This document shows positions 43,381 through 53,659 of a stretch of 64,000 bases of DNA, one piece after another. The notes below the pieces were generated by a model. The model made no database searches. It was given only the letters and a program-made list of their open reading frames with translations, and was not told the DNA's origin. How positions within the stretch are numbered: the first letter of the stretch is position 1; each line of letters begins with the position of its first letter. Position numbers and translations under genes: made by a program. The stretch is from Symbiodinium natans (Eukaryota > Sar > Dinophyceae > Suessiales > Symbiodiniaceae): contig CAJNDS010002712.1 of NCBI GenBank assembly GCA_905221605.1, forward strand, positions 986,001-1,050,000. The letters run 5' to 3'.

Positions 43381-43563
43381 CTAAGTTAGTTTGCGCATGC
43401 CATACTTGCATGCTACATATCTTGGTGGTGTAGCTCCGATTTTACACTGAGCGATCCTAGGTTCAGCCGTGGCATCATAGAGCTTCGCAGACCGGCAAGA
43501 CATACTGAGATAGGCAGCAGCGGCCACATGCAACAGCGTGCAGCCATCCGTTCCCATGATGGG
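43381..43563 (-). CDS. Ankyrin-repeat-like exon on the minus strand
   Basis: Read from 43563 down, after an AG acceptor: PIMGTDGCTLLHVAAAAYLS then MSCRSAKLYDATAEPRIAQC and a short tail to TAG. G-D-G-C-T-L-L-H-V-A-A is the canonical ankyrin turn-helix start, so at least one repeat is likely. It opposes the surrounding + strand exons. Confidence 0.48.
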   Translation of the reverse strand, partial: PIMGTDGCTLLHVAAAAYLSMSCRSAKLYDATAEPRIAQCKIGATPPRYVACKYGMRKLT

Positions 43564-43919
43564 CTTTGGGTGGCCAGTCTGCCATCAGCTGTACATTGCG
43601 CATGCTTTGACATACCCCTACCGTAGCTTGTACATGTTTCTTTCTAGTGAGACTTTGTCCATTCCCTATGTATTGTTCGCAATCTGTGCCGAAATGCACT
43701 CAGGTCTGCCAAAGTGCACAGCAAAGACGTGTGCGACGTGGGCCCTGCGGTGAGGCCTGTGTCTTGGTGCCTTCGTCTAGTGACTCAGGTAAGAGTCTGG
43801 TGTTCGCCCTGCTGCGGCCGCCATGTGTTGGATGCTCTTTCATCTGCTTCTGCCTGCCATCTTTGCTGCGCATTTGGGAGCTGCGGACTTTCTGCCAGGG
43901 CTTGCGATCTTGCTTTGCA

Positions 43920-44182
43920 GAGCGGTTTCTAAGTTCCAGAGTTCACAAAGGCAGTCGAGAAAAGCTCAAACACGTGGTTCGGCTGATTTCCAAGGGATCT
44001 CCAGGCCAGATTCTGAAGAGACTACTTCGGTTGAGGATGCCACAAGGGGCTACATTGATGACACCTTCTGGGCACGCAGAGCGTGCACAGCTCTTTCGTG
44101 CAGGTCAAAGCAACTCGCCTGGGAGCCACATGGACGGCAGTTTGAATTCAGAATGAGAAATTACATACTATGCGTGATATGA
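43920..44182 (+). CDS. Probable host exon, frame ambiguous
   Basis: Two + frames stay open: DSEETTSVEDATRGYIDDTF... and HVVRLISKGSPGQILKRLLR.... The first has the better residue mix. Acceptor tttgcag at 43913-43919. Confidence 0.4.
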
Positions 44183-44491
44183 AGAAACCAGAGAAGAAAA
44201 TCGATATTGCACACCAGCCCAGGGTCGATCATGGTGGCACTCAGACAGCGGACTCGCTTCGAGGGAGGCTCCGGCGAAGGCGAGAGGAGCATGGAGCTGG
44301 TAGACCCATGTTGCATACTTTGCGGCCGCCACCGAGCCCCAAAGTGTTAAACCGGTGCTGACGCAAACTGAAAGAGTTTCCTAACACTAGGGTTTCTTCA
44401 GCCATTCAGCCATGCCGCGGACTTCCCAAGGTGTTGCATGCAGTTGAAAAGTTTCGTTACATTGCGAGCGCCCAGGGGGGCCGATAATTGA

Positions 44492-44687
44492 AATTGCCCC
44501 ACGTGCCCCCACTTGCCTCACTTGCCTTTCTGGAAGAGCTAGTTGATGTTGCCCCACTTGCCCCACTTGGTGGGAAAAGCTAATTGATGTTGCCCCACTT
44601 GCCCCAGGAGAAATCCCTGCTGCTTGGGCAAGTGGGACAAGTGGGGCAAGTGGGGCAAGCGGGGCAAGCGGGGCAAGTGGGGCAAGT

Positions 44688-44720
<33 letters not shown>
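44492..44720. repeat. Inverted CCCCACTTGC minisatellite with poly-C
   Basis: Left arm has ttgccccacttgcc units at 44492-44608; right arm (44623-44690) has eight or so complementary ggggcaagtg units; then 31 C (44690-44720). The arms can pair into a long hairpin. Confidence 0.85.
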
Positions 44721-44721
<1 letters not shown>

Positions 44722-44831
44722 CCGCGCCACAAGTCTGATCTGGTGCCGCCACAGGTCGAGTAAGCTGGCCTCGCTTCTCCGACCGGTGTCAGCCTGTGTG
44801 CCTCCGACCTACTTCCTTTGCTTTTTTCAGC

Positions 44832-44898
44832 ACAATCTGAAGTTGTTTGCGACAATGTTTGAATGCTCCGAACTGTGCTCCGGATGTAGCAGTGTCAG
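44832..44898 (+). CDS. Probable host exon
   Basis: Acceptor gcttttttcag; reads HNLKLFATMFECSELCSGCS. Followed by a near-perfect direct repeat of ggaagctgttggt. Confidence 0.4.
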
Positions 44899-44945
44899 GG
44901 AAGCTGTTGGTACTTGCCGGAAGCTGTTGGTGCTTGCTGTGCCAG

Positions 44946-45140
44946 GATGCAATGACCCATTCCTCGCGCTTGCTGGAGTGGTCTGCCCCTGTCAGAAGCA
45001 CCCTGTCAGCAATCAGCGGGCGAGTGCGGCGTTATCTCCAGGTGCATCATTCGCCCCGCTGCATGGTACTTAAGCCCGCACGAGCGCAAGAAGCATTGTC
45101 GGATCCAGTCCCAGGCATTCTCAGGGCAAAGGGTACGTAA
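44946..45140 (+). CDS. Probable host exon
   Basis: After ctgtgccag; reads MTHSSRLLEWSAPVRSTLSA, ISGRVRRYLQVHHSPRCMVL, KPARAQEALSDPVPGILRAK, TAA. Confidence 0.43.
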   Translation, partial: DAMTHSSRLLEWSAPVRSTLSAISGRVRRYLQVHHSPRCMVLKPARAQEALSDPVPGILRAKGT

Positions 45141-45343
45141 CCTGAAGCAAAGAACATGTCTCTACAAACTTTCTGTGGCCGGCGGTCGCAGTTCCCTGAA
45201 AGATGATGCTTAAGATGAGGGTTCCAGGTAGACCTCGGCTTAATCGGAGGAGAGGGGCAACATCACTTTGCAGCTGTAATGCTCACTGAGCCAAAAGTCG
45301 TTGCTGGCAAGAGAGAGGTGAAGAATTGCCAAGCCCCTTTTAG

Positions 45344-45444
45344 TCTCGGGGCCTGAGCCACCGGCGCACGAGGTAGAGGACAGGGTTCAGAGCTTCGGAG
45401 ATCTTGGTGCCTCTGCTGAGGTGCAACACTGGATCTCGACCTGA
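45344..45444 (+). CDS. Probable host exon
   Basis: Acceptor cccttttag; reads SGPEPPAHEVEDRVQSFGDL then GASAEVQHWIST, TGA. Confidence 0.43.
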
Positions 45445-45635
45445 AAGTGACGCTTTCTGCTGGGCAGATAAAGTCCAGGCGCCGGATGGACCATCTAGGA
45501 CTAGGACCTTGTAGGATGTGAGGCAGGCATTGACCCTGGCAAGCAACAACCCAGCAGGGGGGCGTTAGGCAAGACTCATTCCAGAATTTCCTAGCTGGCA
45601 ATTGCTGGCATGTGCCTGGTGTCACTTCCTCTCAG

Positions 45636-45800
45636 GGTGGCTTCGGCATATGGGCAGGACACCATTCCCAGATGTGCTATCCACGCAACCTGACAGCAGA
45701 GCTGGGCATCACATTGTTGGGCATTCGGATTGTTCTTAAGCTGAAGACATGCTTGATCCGGCCCTTCAGACAACTCGCTATCATCTAGCCCCAGGTCTTG
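45636..45800 (+). CDS. Probable host exon
   Basis: Acceptor ttcctctcag; reads GFGIWAGHHSQMCYPRNLTA, ELGITLLGIRIVLKLKTCLI, RPFRQLAII, TAG. The same frame continues through further TAA codons into the next entry. Confidence 0.4.
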
Positions 45801-45923
45801 TGGAGGTGCTAACGTCACTGCCAAGCTCTTTATAAGTGGTTTTCGACGTCACACATCAGCAGGTCTTTTGCTCTCATGGAAATTAGATAATCAGATAGTC
45901 GGAATGATTCTGGCGCAGTCTCG

Positions 45924-46199
45924 GTGGCCAACAGAGCTGACGACGGTACGCCTGCCACCATGACCAGAGTCAAAGCCACACTTGTTGACCCAACTTGCCA
46001 CCTTCCTCATGAAATGCTGGTTGGCCAAGAAGCAGACAGTCGGAGACCCAGAAACAAATGCAGGTCTGGGTGGAGGGTGGACCCTGCGGCTTGCAGCTGG
46101 CAGAAGTCCGTGGCAGTGCAGCTTGGCTACAGTGCCAGGCCTTCCTCGGCCCAGGCTGTACGTGGCTTAGGTTTCTGGTGTGGGATGTTTCTGTCCTGA
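45924..46199 (+). CDS. Possible host exon
   Basis: Reads ANRADDGTPATMTRVKATLV, DPTCHLPHEMLVGQEADSRR, RVDPAACSWQKSVAVQLGYS to TGA. A second frame is open in its 3' half. Confidence 0.38.
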   Translation: MANRADDGTPATMTRVKATLVDPTCHLPHEMLVGQEADSRRPRNKCRSGWRVDPAACSWQKSVAVQLGYSARPSSAQAVRGLGFWCGMFLS

Positions 46200-46332
46200 C
46201 GAACGTCGACTCCGAAATGAGTAGCCTTGCGGACTTGCAGGCGCCATGCTTAAGTGCATGCTAAGATGTTGTCAGAGATCAATATGTGCTGATCCAGCTC
46301 CCATTCTGACTGCAGCCCGTTTCTTTGTTCAG

Positions 46333-46413
46333 GCTGTGTTGCCTGCTTCAAAATCGGCTAGGCAATGTCGAGGGAGGCACTGCACCTGACAAAATTGCTG
46401 GCGCATTGGTCAG
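46333..46413 (+). CDS. Probable internal host exon
   Basis: Acceptor tttgttcag, donor GTCAG|GTATGC. Reads LCCLLQNRLGNVEGGTAPDK then IAGALV. Confidence 0.47.
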
Positions 46414-46834
46414 GTATGCCCCAAGAACACCAAGAGCGCCCTGCACGTCCATTGGATGCTCGGTCGCATGAGGCATGGGCCTTTAGGCCTTCATGCCTTC
46501 CTGAAGCCCCAAACCCTAAAAAGAAGTAAAAACAAACGCTTCCCTCTCCCGTCTGCAGACTTTTCTGTACTTCGTGGGGTGCGAGCAGGCCTCGAAGCGG
46601 TTCTTCATGTCAAGGTCAAGGGCTTAGGGTTCACCGTGTGCATCCTCAAAGCCTGCTAGCCTGCTGTAAGACAAATTCATCGGGTTTAGGCTGTTAAGCG
46701 TGTATCAGCCCTGGCAATTGGTCCGGGTTCTGCGACCATGCTGCCTCTCTTGCCAGCTGTTTCTCAGAACTTCCGGAAAGAACTCTAAGACCCCTTGGTG
46801 CCACATCTGTGCACTGCCCTGTTTGCGCTTTCAG

Positions 46835-46933
46835 GATCAGCCGGGTGAAGAGCGTGCCGGGAATCGAGGGAGATGACTGGCGTCTCATGGACCCATGCGG
46901 GGGATGTTCACGACTGCACTCCCTTGGCTTCAG
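46835..46933 (+). CDS. Probable internal host exon
   Basis: Acceptor gcgctttcag, donor CTTCAG|GTCGCA. Reads ISRVKSVPGIEGDDWRLMDP then CGGCSRLHSLGF. Confidence 0.46.
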
Positions 46934-47386
46934 GTCGCAACACTTTCGCTCCCCCCCTATATGCCCCAGGAGCCGAGATCACTGCGGAATCCTTCGAGGC
47001 CGCACACAGTTGCACAGGTGGCCTGGCAGCCGATTAAATATTTGACAATCTGGGGCATGGTCATTCGCAAAAGGAAGGTTGTAGGGTTTGGGTTGTTCAT
47101 GCATCTCTTGTATGATTATTTTGTTAATATTAAGCATCGTCCCAAACATCATTCAACCCTGCTTGCAGCTAGTCAGCTACTAATTCAGGCAAAGGACTAT
47201 AGCTGCACAGTGATAGTCTTCAACAGCAGCAGGCTGCAGAATTGTTCAGTCTTCCAAGTTCGCTGATGCCACGCTACTCGTTGGCTGTACAATGACAAGC
47301 CAGCCCAGACCAGCTACTTCATGCAAAAACAAAGCATTGAGTTCACAAATTGGCCCTCGGCTCTATGCAAGCATATCCCTCTGCAG

Positions 47387-47598
47387 GCTTTGCTTGGGGT
47401 CCTGGCGTGCATCGCAGCAGCCCGGCTGACAGCCCTTCTTATGCCGACTTCGATGGACTTCGCAACTTTGTGGGCCCCACAGCATTTTGGGGCACTGTCA
47501 GGGGCCATAATCACGTGCTGGCCCTGCCAGACACTGATGGATTTCTGTGGCGATGGGCAGTTGTAAGGGTTCTGAGCTGTACACGTAGCCAGTCATAG
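47387..47598 (+). CDS. Probable host exon
   Basis: Acceptor ccctctgcag; reads FAWGPGVHRSSPADSPSYAD, FDGLRNFVGPTAFWGTVRGH, NHVLALPDTDGFLWRWAVVR, TAG. Confidence 0.44.
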
Positions 47599-47640
47599 AG
47601 GCCTTCACCCGTCAGTGCCTGGAAATAAGGAAGCTTTCGG

Positions 47641-48029
47641 CATGTCTGCGGTGGAGCTGGGTGCAGAAGATCAGGGTTCGTGCCGACTCATTCAGCACCT
47701 TTGCGATATGGTCGCCGTTACGCTTGCTGACTTTGCGGATGCAACAAACCCGGCAAGATAGCATCTTGAACATGTCTTTCCGGGCGTATCCGATACAACG
47801 CGCAATAAACTTTCATGCGCATACAGCACAAACTCACTTGGAGAGGTCTCAGAAATCCTGCTGGATAGGGTTGCAGCGTGTGTCATCCGATTGGTCAACG
47901 CTCCTGCCCATTGCAGCCCTATTGCATCATCGCACGACCAAGGTACTACAAGGATCTTGGGTTCCATAGCACTTCGCAGCAGACAGTGTTCGGCGAGCTC
48001 AGCATCTTGGTGTTGCGATTCACTCTGAC
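47641..48029 (+). pseudogene. Coding-like frame with one internal TAG
   Basis: ATG at 47641: MSAVELGAEDQGSCRLIQHL, CDMVAVTLADFADATNPAR, TAG (47761-47763), then HLEHVFPGVSDTTRNKLSCA, YSTNSLGEVSEILLDRVAAC and on to TGA. A different + frame (47878-48100, PRYYKDLGFHSTSQQTVFGE) is also plausible for the 3' part. Confidence 0.38.
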
Positions 48030-48142
48030 CAGTTCACTCATTGCCAAGGACTGCAGACCAGAATTCTCACCGGCTCAGAAAGCTGTTGTTCGCACTAGGT
48101 GGTTTGGAGGATTTTGTATTTCAGGGCTTTTTGGGGGACATC

Positions 48143-48709
48143 TCATGCATCAACATTTAGGGCAGTATTCACACTTGCATCGACCGTTTGCTGATCAAAA
48201 GTCAGAACGGTGCCTTGTAGGGAACCGGTGAGGATTACGTCGTGATGGGCGAGGATGCGGTAGGATGGTGCAAGGGCTTGAACCAAGAATGACCAGGAGG
48301 ATCTGAAGATTACAGTGCATTTGGGATAATTAGCTCCGACCTTGATTTGGAAGCATGGGGCCAGGTGCAGTTTCGTGATGGTAGTTGGCACAGTGCGCTG
48401 CGAAAACTTTAGCGCAGTACACAGGATGCTCCACGAAGAACGCAGACCGGGTTTTGGACAATGCGCCGGGTCGAACTCTAGCGGTGTGGGTTTGTTCGTT
48501 TTTGGTGGCCCAGGTTTAAGAAGGGCACACGGGTTGCACACTTGTGAAACATACCCCGAGACATGCCCCCGAAACATGCCCCGAAATTGCATGCAAAGTA
48601 GCCCATGATGCCGCGAAACATATCTGAAGCATACCCCCGAAACATACGACGACACACGTACCCCGACATACCCACGACACATACCCTGATCCCAACACCT
48701 GTCGCCCAC
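48143..48709 (-). other. Minus-strand 188-codon frame, partly repetitive
   Basis: The C-terminal half (LAHHDVILTGSLQGTVLTFD) hints at a WD-like strand pattern; the N-terminal half is translated from the repeat at 48545-48690. No borders or family; low support. Confidence 0.25.
48545..48690. repeat. Degenerate CATACCCCGA-type minisatellite
   Basis: Repeated variants of gaaacatacccccg, about 15-22 bp apart. Confidence 0.7.
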
Positions 48710-49736
48710 GCCCCATTATCGAACAAACCTAGTGGCTCGTGTGGCACACATGTTGCAGGGTGATATTGCAACTAAGCTTCCCTAAGGTTCCGGTTTCCAC
48801 AGTTCGCTTTCGCTTGCCAAGGCATGCGCGCACCCTTAAGCCACATCGCGTCTTTGGCCCCTGTGTCGTGGCTCGACGCGCTGCCTTTGAAAGGCCGCCG
48901 GGTACGCATGAGTCAATGTATATACAGGTAACAGGGAGATGTGAGCGGGAAGATGACGGTGTCGACTTCGGTTTGGTTTAGTCTCGACCTGCGAAGGGCG
49001 TGGAAATAGCAATCGGAACGGAGACGTGATCGGGTTTGGAATGGTCTGTGATGCAAGCAGCTCGGATATCTGACTTCCTTGGGCTACTGGCCCAGGGACA
49101 TGGTAGGCAGGGGTATCTTCCATTTGAGCCAGGGATTGCGCGTTCCCAAGATTGGTCCCACTAAACGTGTTCCCAGCCGATGCCTTGCCAGGATGGAACG
49201 CATGGGCCTGGCTGTGGGGTTCCTTGGCCTTTTGAAACAGGTCTGGCAAGTCCGGCACGGGTGGTACATAGGTGCGCTTCTGTAGAACATGTAAATGCAA
49301 CCATAACCTTCCAAAGGCTGTTCGTGTTTCTGTTTAGCCGATATCCCTCGACTTGCACCGACAATGTGAAAAAGGAGCCGAGCGTTCGGTGTGGACGCCG
49401 AGGTGGCTCTCAGCGTCCTGACCTGAACTGCATTCTTGGCCTCATGGGCGCCCCAGAGAAGTGGCTTGGGTCTGGGTTGATGCTCTAGAGATTTTTTTCT
49501 GGAGCTGCTGCTCATGGCATGTGGGACAACTAGTCTAATACAGTTTTTCGAGAGGTTTAGGCAGCTTAGCTGAGCAGATTCTGCACTGCCTTGTAGAGTG
49601 CAGCTTTTTGATTTCCAGTGGCCAGGTGGGAATGGGCCGTCGCATGGCCCCTGGGCTGCCAAGTCGAACTGCGCGCTGTGGGCTCCTCCCATGACGGAAC
49701 ACCGAAGGTCGGCTGCACAGTTCTGTGTGTCACGCC

Positions 49737-50134
49737 GCTTTGTGGGCGAATGCGACCTTCAGAAATGGTACGGGCAAGCAGCAGGCAGCTGCAGCGGCGA
49801 AGAGTTTGGGAGACATGTGGGGCAGGCCGCCTGGAATGCGGAACACGGAACAAGACCAAAATGGGCCCGCCCCACGTACGCTAGCCGCTACATGCAATGC
49901 AGGATCAACCACTTCTGTCAAGACAACAGCGATAACATCGAACGGGTCATAGAGGACATGGTGCGCGGCCACTACCTTGATCCACTTCGATTCCTCAGCT
50001 TGGGATGGGACGTGCAGTCGTTAGATAATCGCCTGAGGACCATTAATGTGGAACTCCACCACTTCGAAGACAAACGGCTGCAGCGCCCCTTGCACAATGG
50101 GCTGTGCCACGAAAACCCTCGGTCTACGTCTTGA
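49737..50134 (+). CDS. Host exon with SLDNR motif (unnamed family)
   Basis: 133 codons to TGA. Reads FVGECDLQKWYGQAAGSCSG, ARPTYASRYMQCRINHFCQD, NSDNIERVIEDMVRGHYLDP and LRFLSLGWDVQSLDNR. A helix, a G-x-x-L-x-P turn, a strand and then S/V-LDNRRL is a pattern I associate with small ParB/nuclease-like regulatory domains in protists, from memory only. After the motif LDNR is followed by LRTINVEL, so one R may be missing or the tail shifted. Open upstream to 49598. Confidence 0.5.
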
Positions 50135-50454
50135 GAATCGAGCGACAGGGCTTCATGCATCTGACCACCAGCCTCGGGCGTCACGCGCGCTAGAGAATGT
50201 CTTTAAGACGAGGCAGTATAGTCTTCGCCTTCGTTTCGGGCGAACCCTGGTGAGAACGGGAACAGCCATCAGAAGACTTTTCGCTTCTAGAATGTTTGCC
50301 TGCCGATTCAATCGATTCCACACAGAAGCGAGACCTTCGCATGTGCTTTCAATAGACACCGGAAACAGGATCACGGCTCTTTTTCCAACACGAATGCTGC
50401 AGGCATTCTCGCTTCATTGTGTGCAAATGCGCCAACTGAAGAAGCCAGAAGCTC

Positions 50455-50482
50455 CCCCCCCCCCCCCCCCCCCCCCCCCCCC
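50455..50482. repeat. Poly-C run
   Basis: Near-homopolymer of about 28 C. Confidence 0.95.
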
Positions 50483-50507
50483 ACAACAAACACAAAGCAA
50501 GAGATAA

Positions 50508-51447
50508 AGGATCACGCCCACACTAGATCGGGTTTGTGAATCCCGCGACATACAAATTGCCATTGTTGATGGTCTACTTATGAACCCGCCTCTGGGGACT
50601 CCGAGCTTGTCGTGGGGTGGGCACTCTACTCTAGGGAGACTCGGCGAGATTCTTCCTCCAGGGATTTCTGGTGCTGGCAAGGACACTGGGGGAGTCGGCA
50701 CTCCAGGGATACTCGGCAGGACTCTCTGCGGGCTTTTCTTGGATGAGGGGGGGAAGCAGCACAAACAGCCCATAAACAGTCCCAAGAAACACAAGATCTG
50801 GAGCTTTGCGGTCCGTTAAGAATGGAGTTCCCGACCATGACGGTCCAGAAGGTTTTGCCACATCCTGGCTCATCCTGGCAGAGGTTTATGGATGGCAAAC
50901 GGCTTGGAGTAGAGATCTGTAGAATAACCTAAAACCCCCGAACCCTAAGCCCCTCCAAGCCCGAAAGGGCAACCAGAAGCCTTGATCCGGAAGCCCTAGA
51001 GCCCCGTCAGGTGACAATCTCCGCTCATATGCGTGGCTTCCGCGGTGAGCCACTGTGATGTGATCAGAAGAACCACGAATAGGGCCTGATTTTCATGCGG
51101 GGCAGGTGTGGAAAAGTGGCGGGTGGGGTGCCTCAACGAAGCATGAACAGAGTATCTTCCGTATGTATTTCAGTGAGCTCATGCAACTTGAGCCATGAGT
51201 TTTTATCGACCCCCATGTGAGTCATGCTCTTGCCGAACCCTCGTAAGCCTCACAAGTTGTAGCGCCCTTCCGCGGACGAAGCACGCCTTTCGTTTGTGAT
51301 TGGGATTTGGCCTGATAGTGATAGTGCCTGTTTGACATCGTTGTAGTAGGCAGGCTCAGTTCCCATGCGCTTCCCAGCTGAGCTCAGCCCAGCCTGTTAG
51401 AGGAAGAAATCTTTCGAGAGCAGCTCAGGCTTGTTTACTGCCGGGCA
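50508..51447. other. No supported gene
   Basis: A degenerate repeat around cagggattctcggc/ctccaggga (50620-50730) gives Gly/Pro-rich ORFs on both strands. CCCTAAA-like traces near 50930-50960. Nothing else supported. Confidence 0.45.
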
Positions 51448-51666
51448 GTGGTACGTCTGACACAGAGCAGTGCTCGCGTGCTGCTTGGCCGCCTTTTGCT
51501 CTTTTCTCCTTGTTGCTTGCCAAAGCCAGCGCGCACCGCATTGCGAGAGCATGACCACTGGCGCATGTTCCCCCGACTGCGAGATGACAGCACCCTTCTC
51601 AGTACCATGCCCCTTTTTTCCCCCAACTTTCCCAAGTCACATAGGTCCTTGCGTAGAAGGATGTAG
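51448..51666 (+). CDS. Possible host exon
   Basis: Reads PKPARTALREHDHWRMFPRL, RDDSTLLSTMPLFSPNFPKS then TAG. Likely acceptor ttgccaaag at about 51519. Confidence 0.4.
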   Translation: MVRLTQSSARVLLGRLLLFSPCCLPKPARTALREHDHWRMFPRLRDDSTLLSTMPLFSPNFPKSHRSLRRRM

Positions 51667-51732
51667 AAGGAAATAGGACGGGACTGCAGAGAGCCAGGAT
51701 CTGGCTGGGCCGAAGCGGCTCCAAGCCTGCAG

Positions 51733-52128
51733 ATGAGTCCGTGCGGGGGCGTCTCCTCGATGGGACAAGACGAACCGAGCCAGGACCCTTTCTGGCAGAT
51801 ATGGACATACTGCGGGTGGGCTCAAGAGTTACTTCATGTGTTTGTTTCTCAGCATTCCTTCCCCTCCCACACAATGCTAGCTGGAGTCGCGGCTCAGGCA
51901 AGCCCACCCTGGCAGCAACTTGGCAACACAGAAGCGTCTTCTCAGAAGTGTTGCACATGGACCACCTTGCCCAGACCCCGGCAATCCACGCCTTGTCTGG
52001 ATGCTCGGGTGATAGCGTCGTGCTTCATGCAAGCCTCAGCTGCTGCTGACATGTACAGCACAGCCCAACAATGTGATGGTGACATGAGAACATACCTTCT
52101 CATTGAGTCACTGAGCTGGAGGGTTTGA
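51733..52128 (+). CDS. Possible host exon(s), two competing frames
   Basis: Frame 1: QDEPSQDPFWQIWTYCGWAQ... to TGA at 52128. Frame 2: RLLDGTRRTEPGPFLADMDI... to 52049. Both look coding, which illustrates the limit of calls made by eye. Confidence 0.33.
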   Translation: MSPCGGVSSMGQDEPSQDPFWQIWTYCGWAQELLHVFVSQHSFPSHTMLAGVAAQASPPWQQLGNTEASSQKCCTWTTLPRPRQSTPCLDARVIASCFMQASAAADMYSTAQQCDGDMRTYLLIESLSWRV

Positions 52129-52153
52129 ACCAACAGCAAGCGTCGTGGTGGGG

Positions 52154-52187
52154 CGGGGCGGGGAGGGGGGGGGGGGGGGGGGGGGGG
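52154..52187. repeat. Poly-G-rich run
   Basis: G homopolymer interrupted once, about 34 bp. Confidence 0.9.
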
Positions 52188-52599
52188 TCGGTTTGCAGCG
52201 AACGTCCCCACCTTCAGATGGCCTTGCTGGGTGCTGTGGCAGCGGTCGCCCGCTGGTTTGGAACATCCACGCTGGAAATCACACCGGTCGATGACGGCTT
52301 CCGGGCGAATACATGAGCTGATTTGCGGGCTGCTTTTGATTTGGCCAGGGTGTACGGAAGCTTGGTATACTCAGTATGTCCGACTTACGGCTGAGGCACA
52401 CCGCAATTCCCATGCAGTTAGCCGCAATCAGCAGCAAAGCAAGGGACGGAAGCCCGTCGGTGCTTCTGCAAACATCGACAGTGCACATGAGGCTCTGGCA
52501 AGCTTCCTCCATACCTGTGCCTCGGAGTTTGTTCTGCGGAGCGGTTATTACCAAAGGGAACAGCGTTAAACATATATAGCCACACACATATGATCAGTT

Positions 52600-52648
<49 letters not shown>

Positions 52649-52845
52649 GGTACCCCCCCCCCCCCCCCCAGTTATCCACACCTTTTGGGGGGGATAAGTA
52701 ACTTCAGAGCTTCCTTACTTCAAAGCTTCAGTCTTGTTATATTCTGCTACTACAGTGTGACGATGTTGTCTAACCGGTGTTTCTAGAGTGCATAATGTAC
52801 TTAAGTTTCTAGGCCTCAATGGTTAAGCACGATGAGGGACAAGGC

Positions 52846-53058
52846 CCGGATTGAACTTCAATACTCCGGGATTCAAGATTCAAGCTTCAAGGTTCCCGGG
52901 AAAAGTTTCCCCGGGATCTTGAATCCCGGGGCCCGGAGTATTGAAGTTCAATCCGGGGCATTGAACTTCAATACTCCTCACCCTGGATTCAAGTTCCCGG
53001 GGAAACTTTTCCCTGGAACCTTGAATCTTGAATCCCGGAGTATTGAAGTTCAATCCGG
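52846..53058. repeat. Nested inverted repeat
   Basis: 52846-52870 and 52932-52956 are perfect 25-bp reverse complements. The longer arms 52846-52921 and 52985-53058 also pair, with a few mismatches. A partial third unit follows at 53058-53100. Confidence 0.92.
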
Positions 53059-53286
53059 AGCATTGAACTTCAATACGCAGGACTCTGGATTCAAGCTTCT
53101 GGGGTTCAAAACTCAGGGTGTGCGAACAATGTGGTTGGGAGGCTATTGGTTCGCAGCGCCTTCTGGCACTGCGTATTTCTTTTTGTTCGTTCGTGATGTG
53201 TTTTCATTGTCCCAGCGTGTTGATTTATATTTTCTTTCTTTCTTTATATCTGGTGGCTTATCTACATGTTGAAATAACACCAGCAG

Positions 53287-53460
53287 AGACCGGGACAAAC
53301 CGGTACAAATCGGTACAAGTTGTACCGGCCCCGGCCCCTGGAACCAAGAACCAAGAACCAAGATTGCAGGGAGGTCTTGCCCTGCAATCTTGGTTCTTGG
53401 TTCTTGGTTCCATGGGGCCGGTACAACTTGTACCGATTTGTACCGGTTTGTACCGGCCGT
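53287..53460. repeat. Hairpin A (GGTACAA / CCAAGAA arms)
   Basis: Arms of about 75 bp (cggtacaaatcggtacaag, then ggaaccaagaaccaagaacc) pair with the downstream half. The tip is GATTGCAGGG, loop AGGTCTTG (53372-53379), CCCTGCAATC. Confidence 0.95.
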
Positions 53461-53475
53461 ATGTTTCGACAACAT

Positions 53476-53655
53476 AGAGACCGGTACAAACCAGTACAAA
53501 TCGGTACAAGTTGTACCGGCCCCATAAAACCAAGAACCAAGAACCAAGATTGCAGGGCAAGACCTCCCTGCAATCTTGGTTCTTGGTTCCAGGGGCCGGG
53601 GCCGGTACAACGTGTACCGTTTTGTACCGGCTTGTACCGGCCCGTGTGTCTCGAC
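53476..53655. repeat. Hairpin B, loop inverted relative to A
   Basis: Second copy of the same hairpin. Its loop CAAGACCT (53558-53565) is the exact reverse complement of the loop in copy A. The minus- and plus-strand ORFs of 119-189 codons across both hairpins are translations of the repeats. Confidence 0.95.
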
Positions 53656-53659
53656 GAGT

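Noticed and set aside
48836-49692. Minus-strand ORFs of 154 and 202 codons
   Set aside because: Overlap each other and a plausible + strand frame; no splice border, domain or start context to prefer them.
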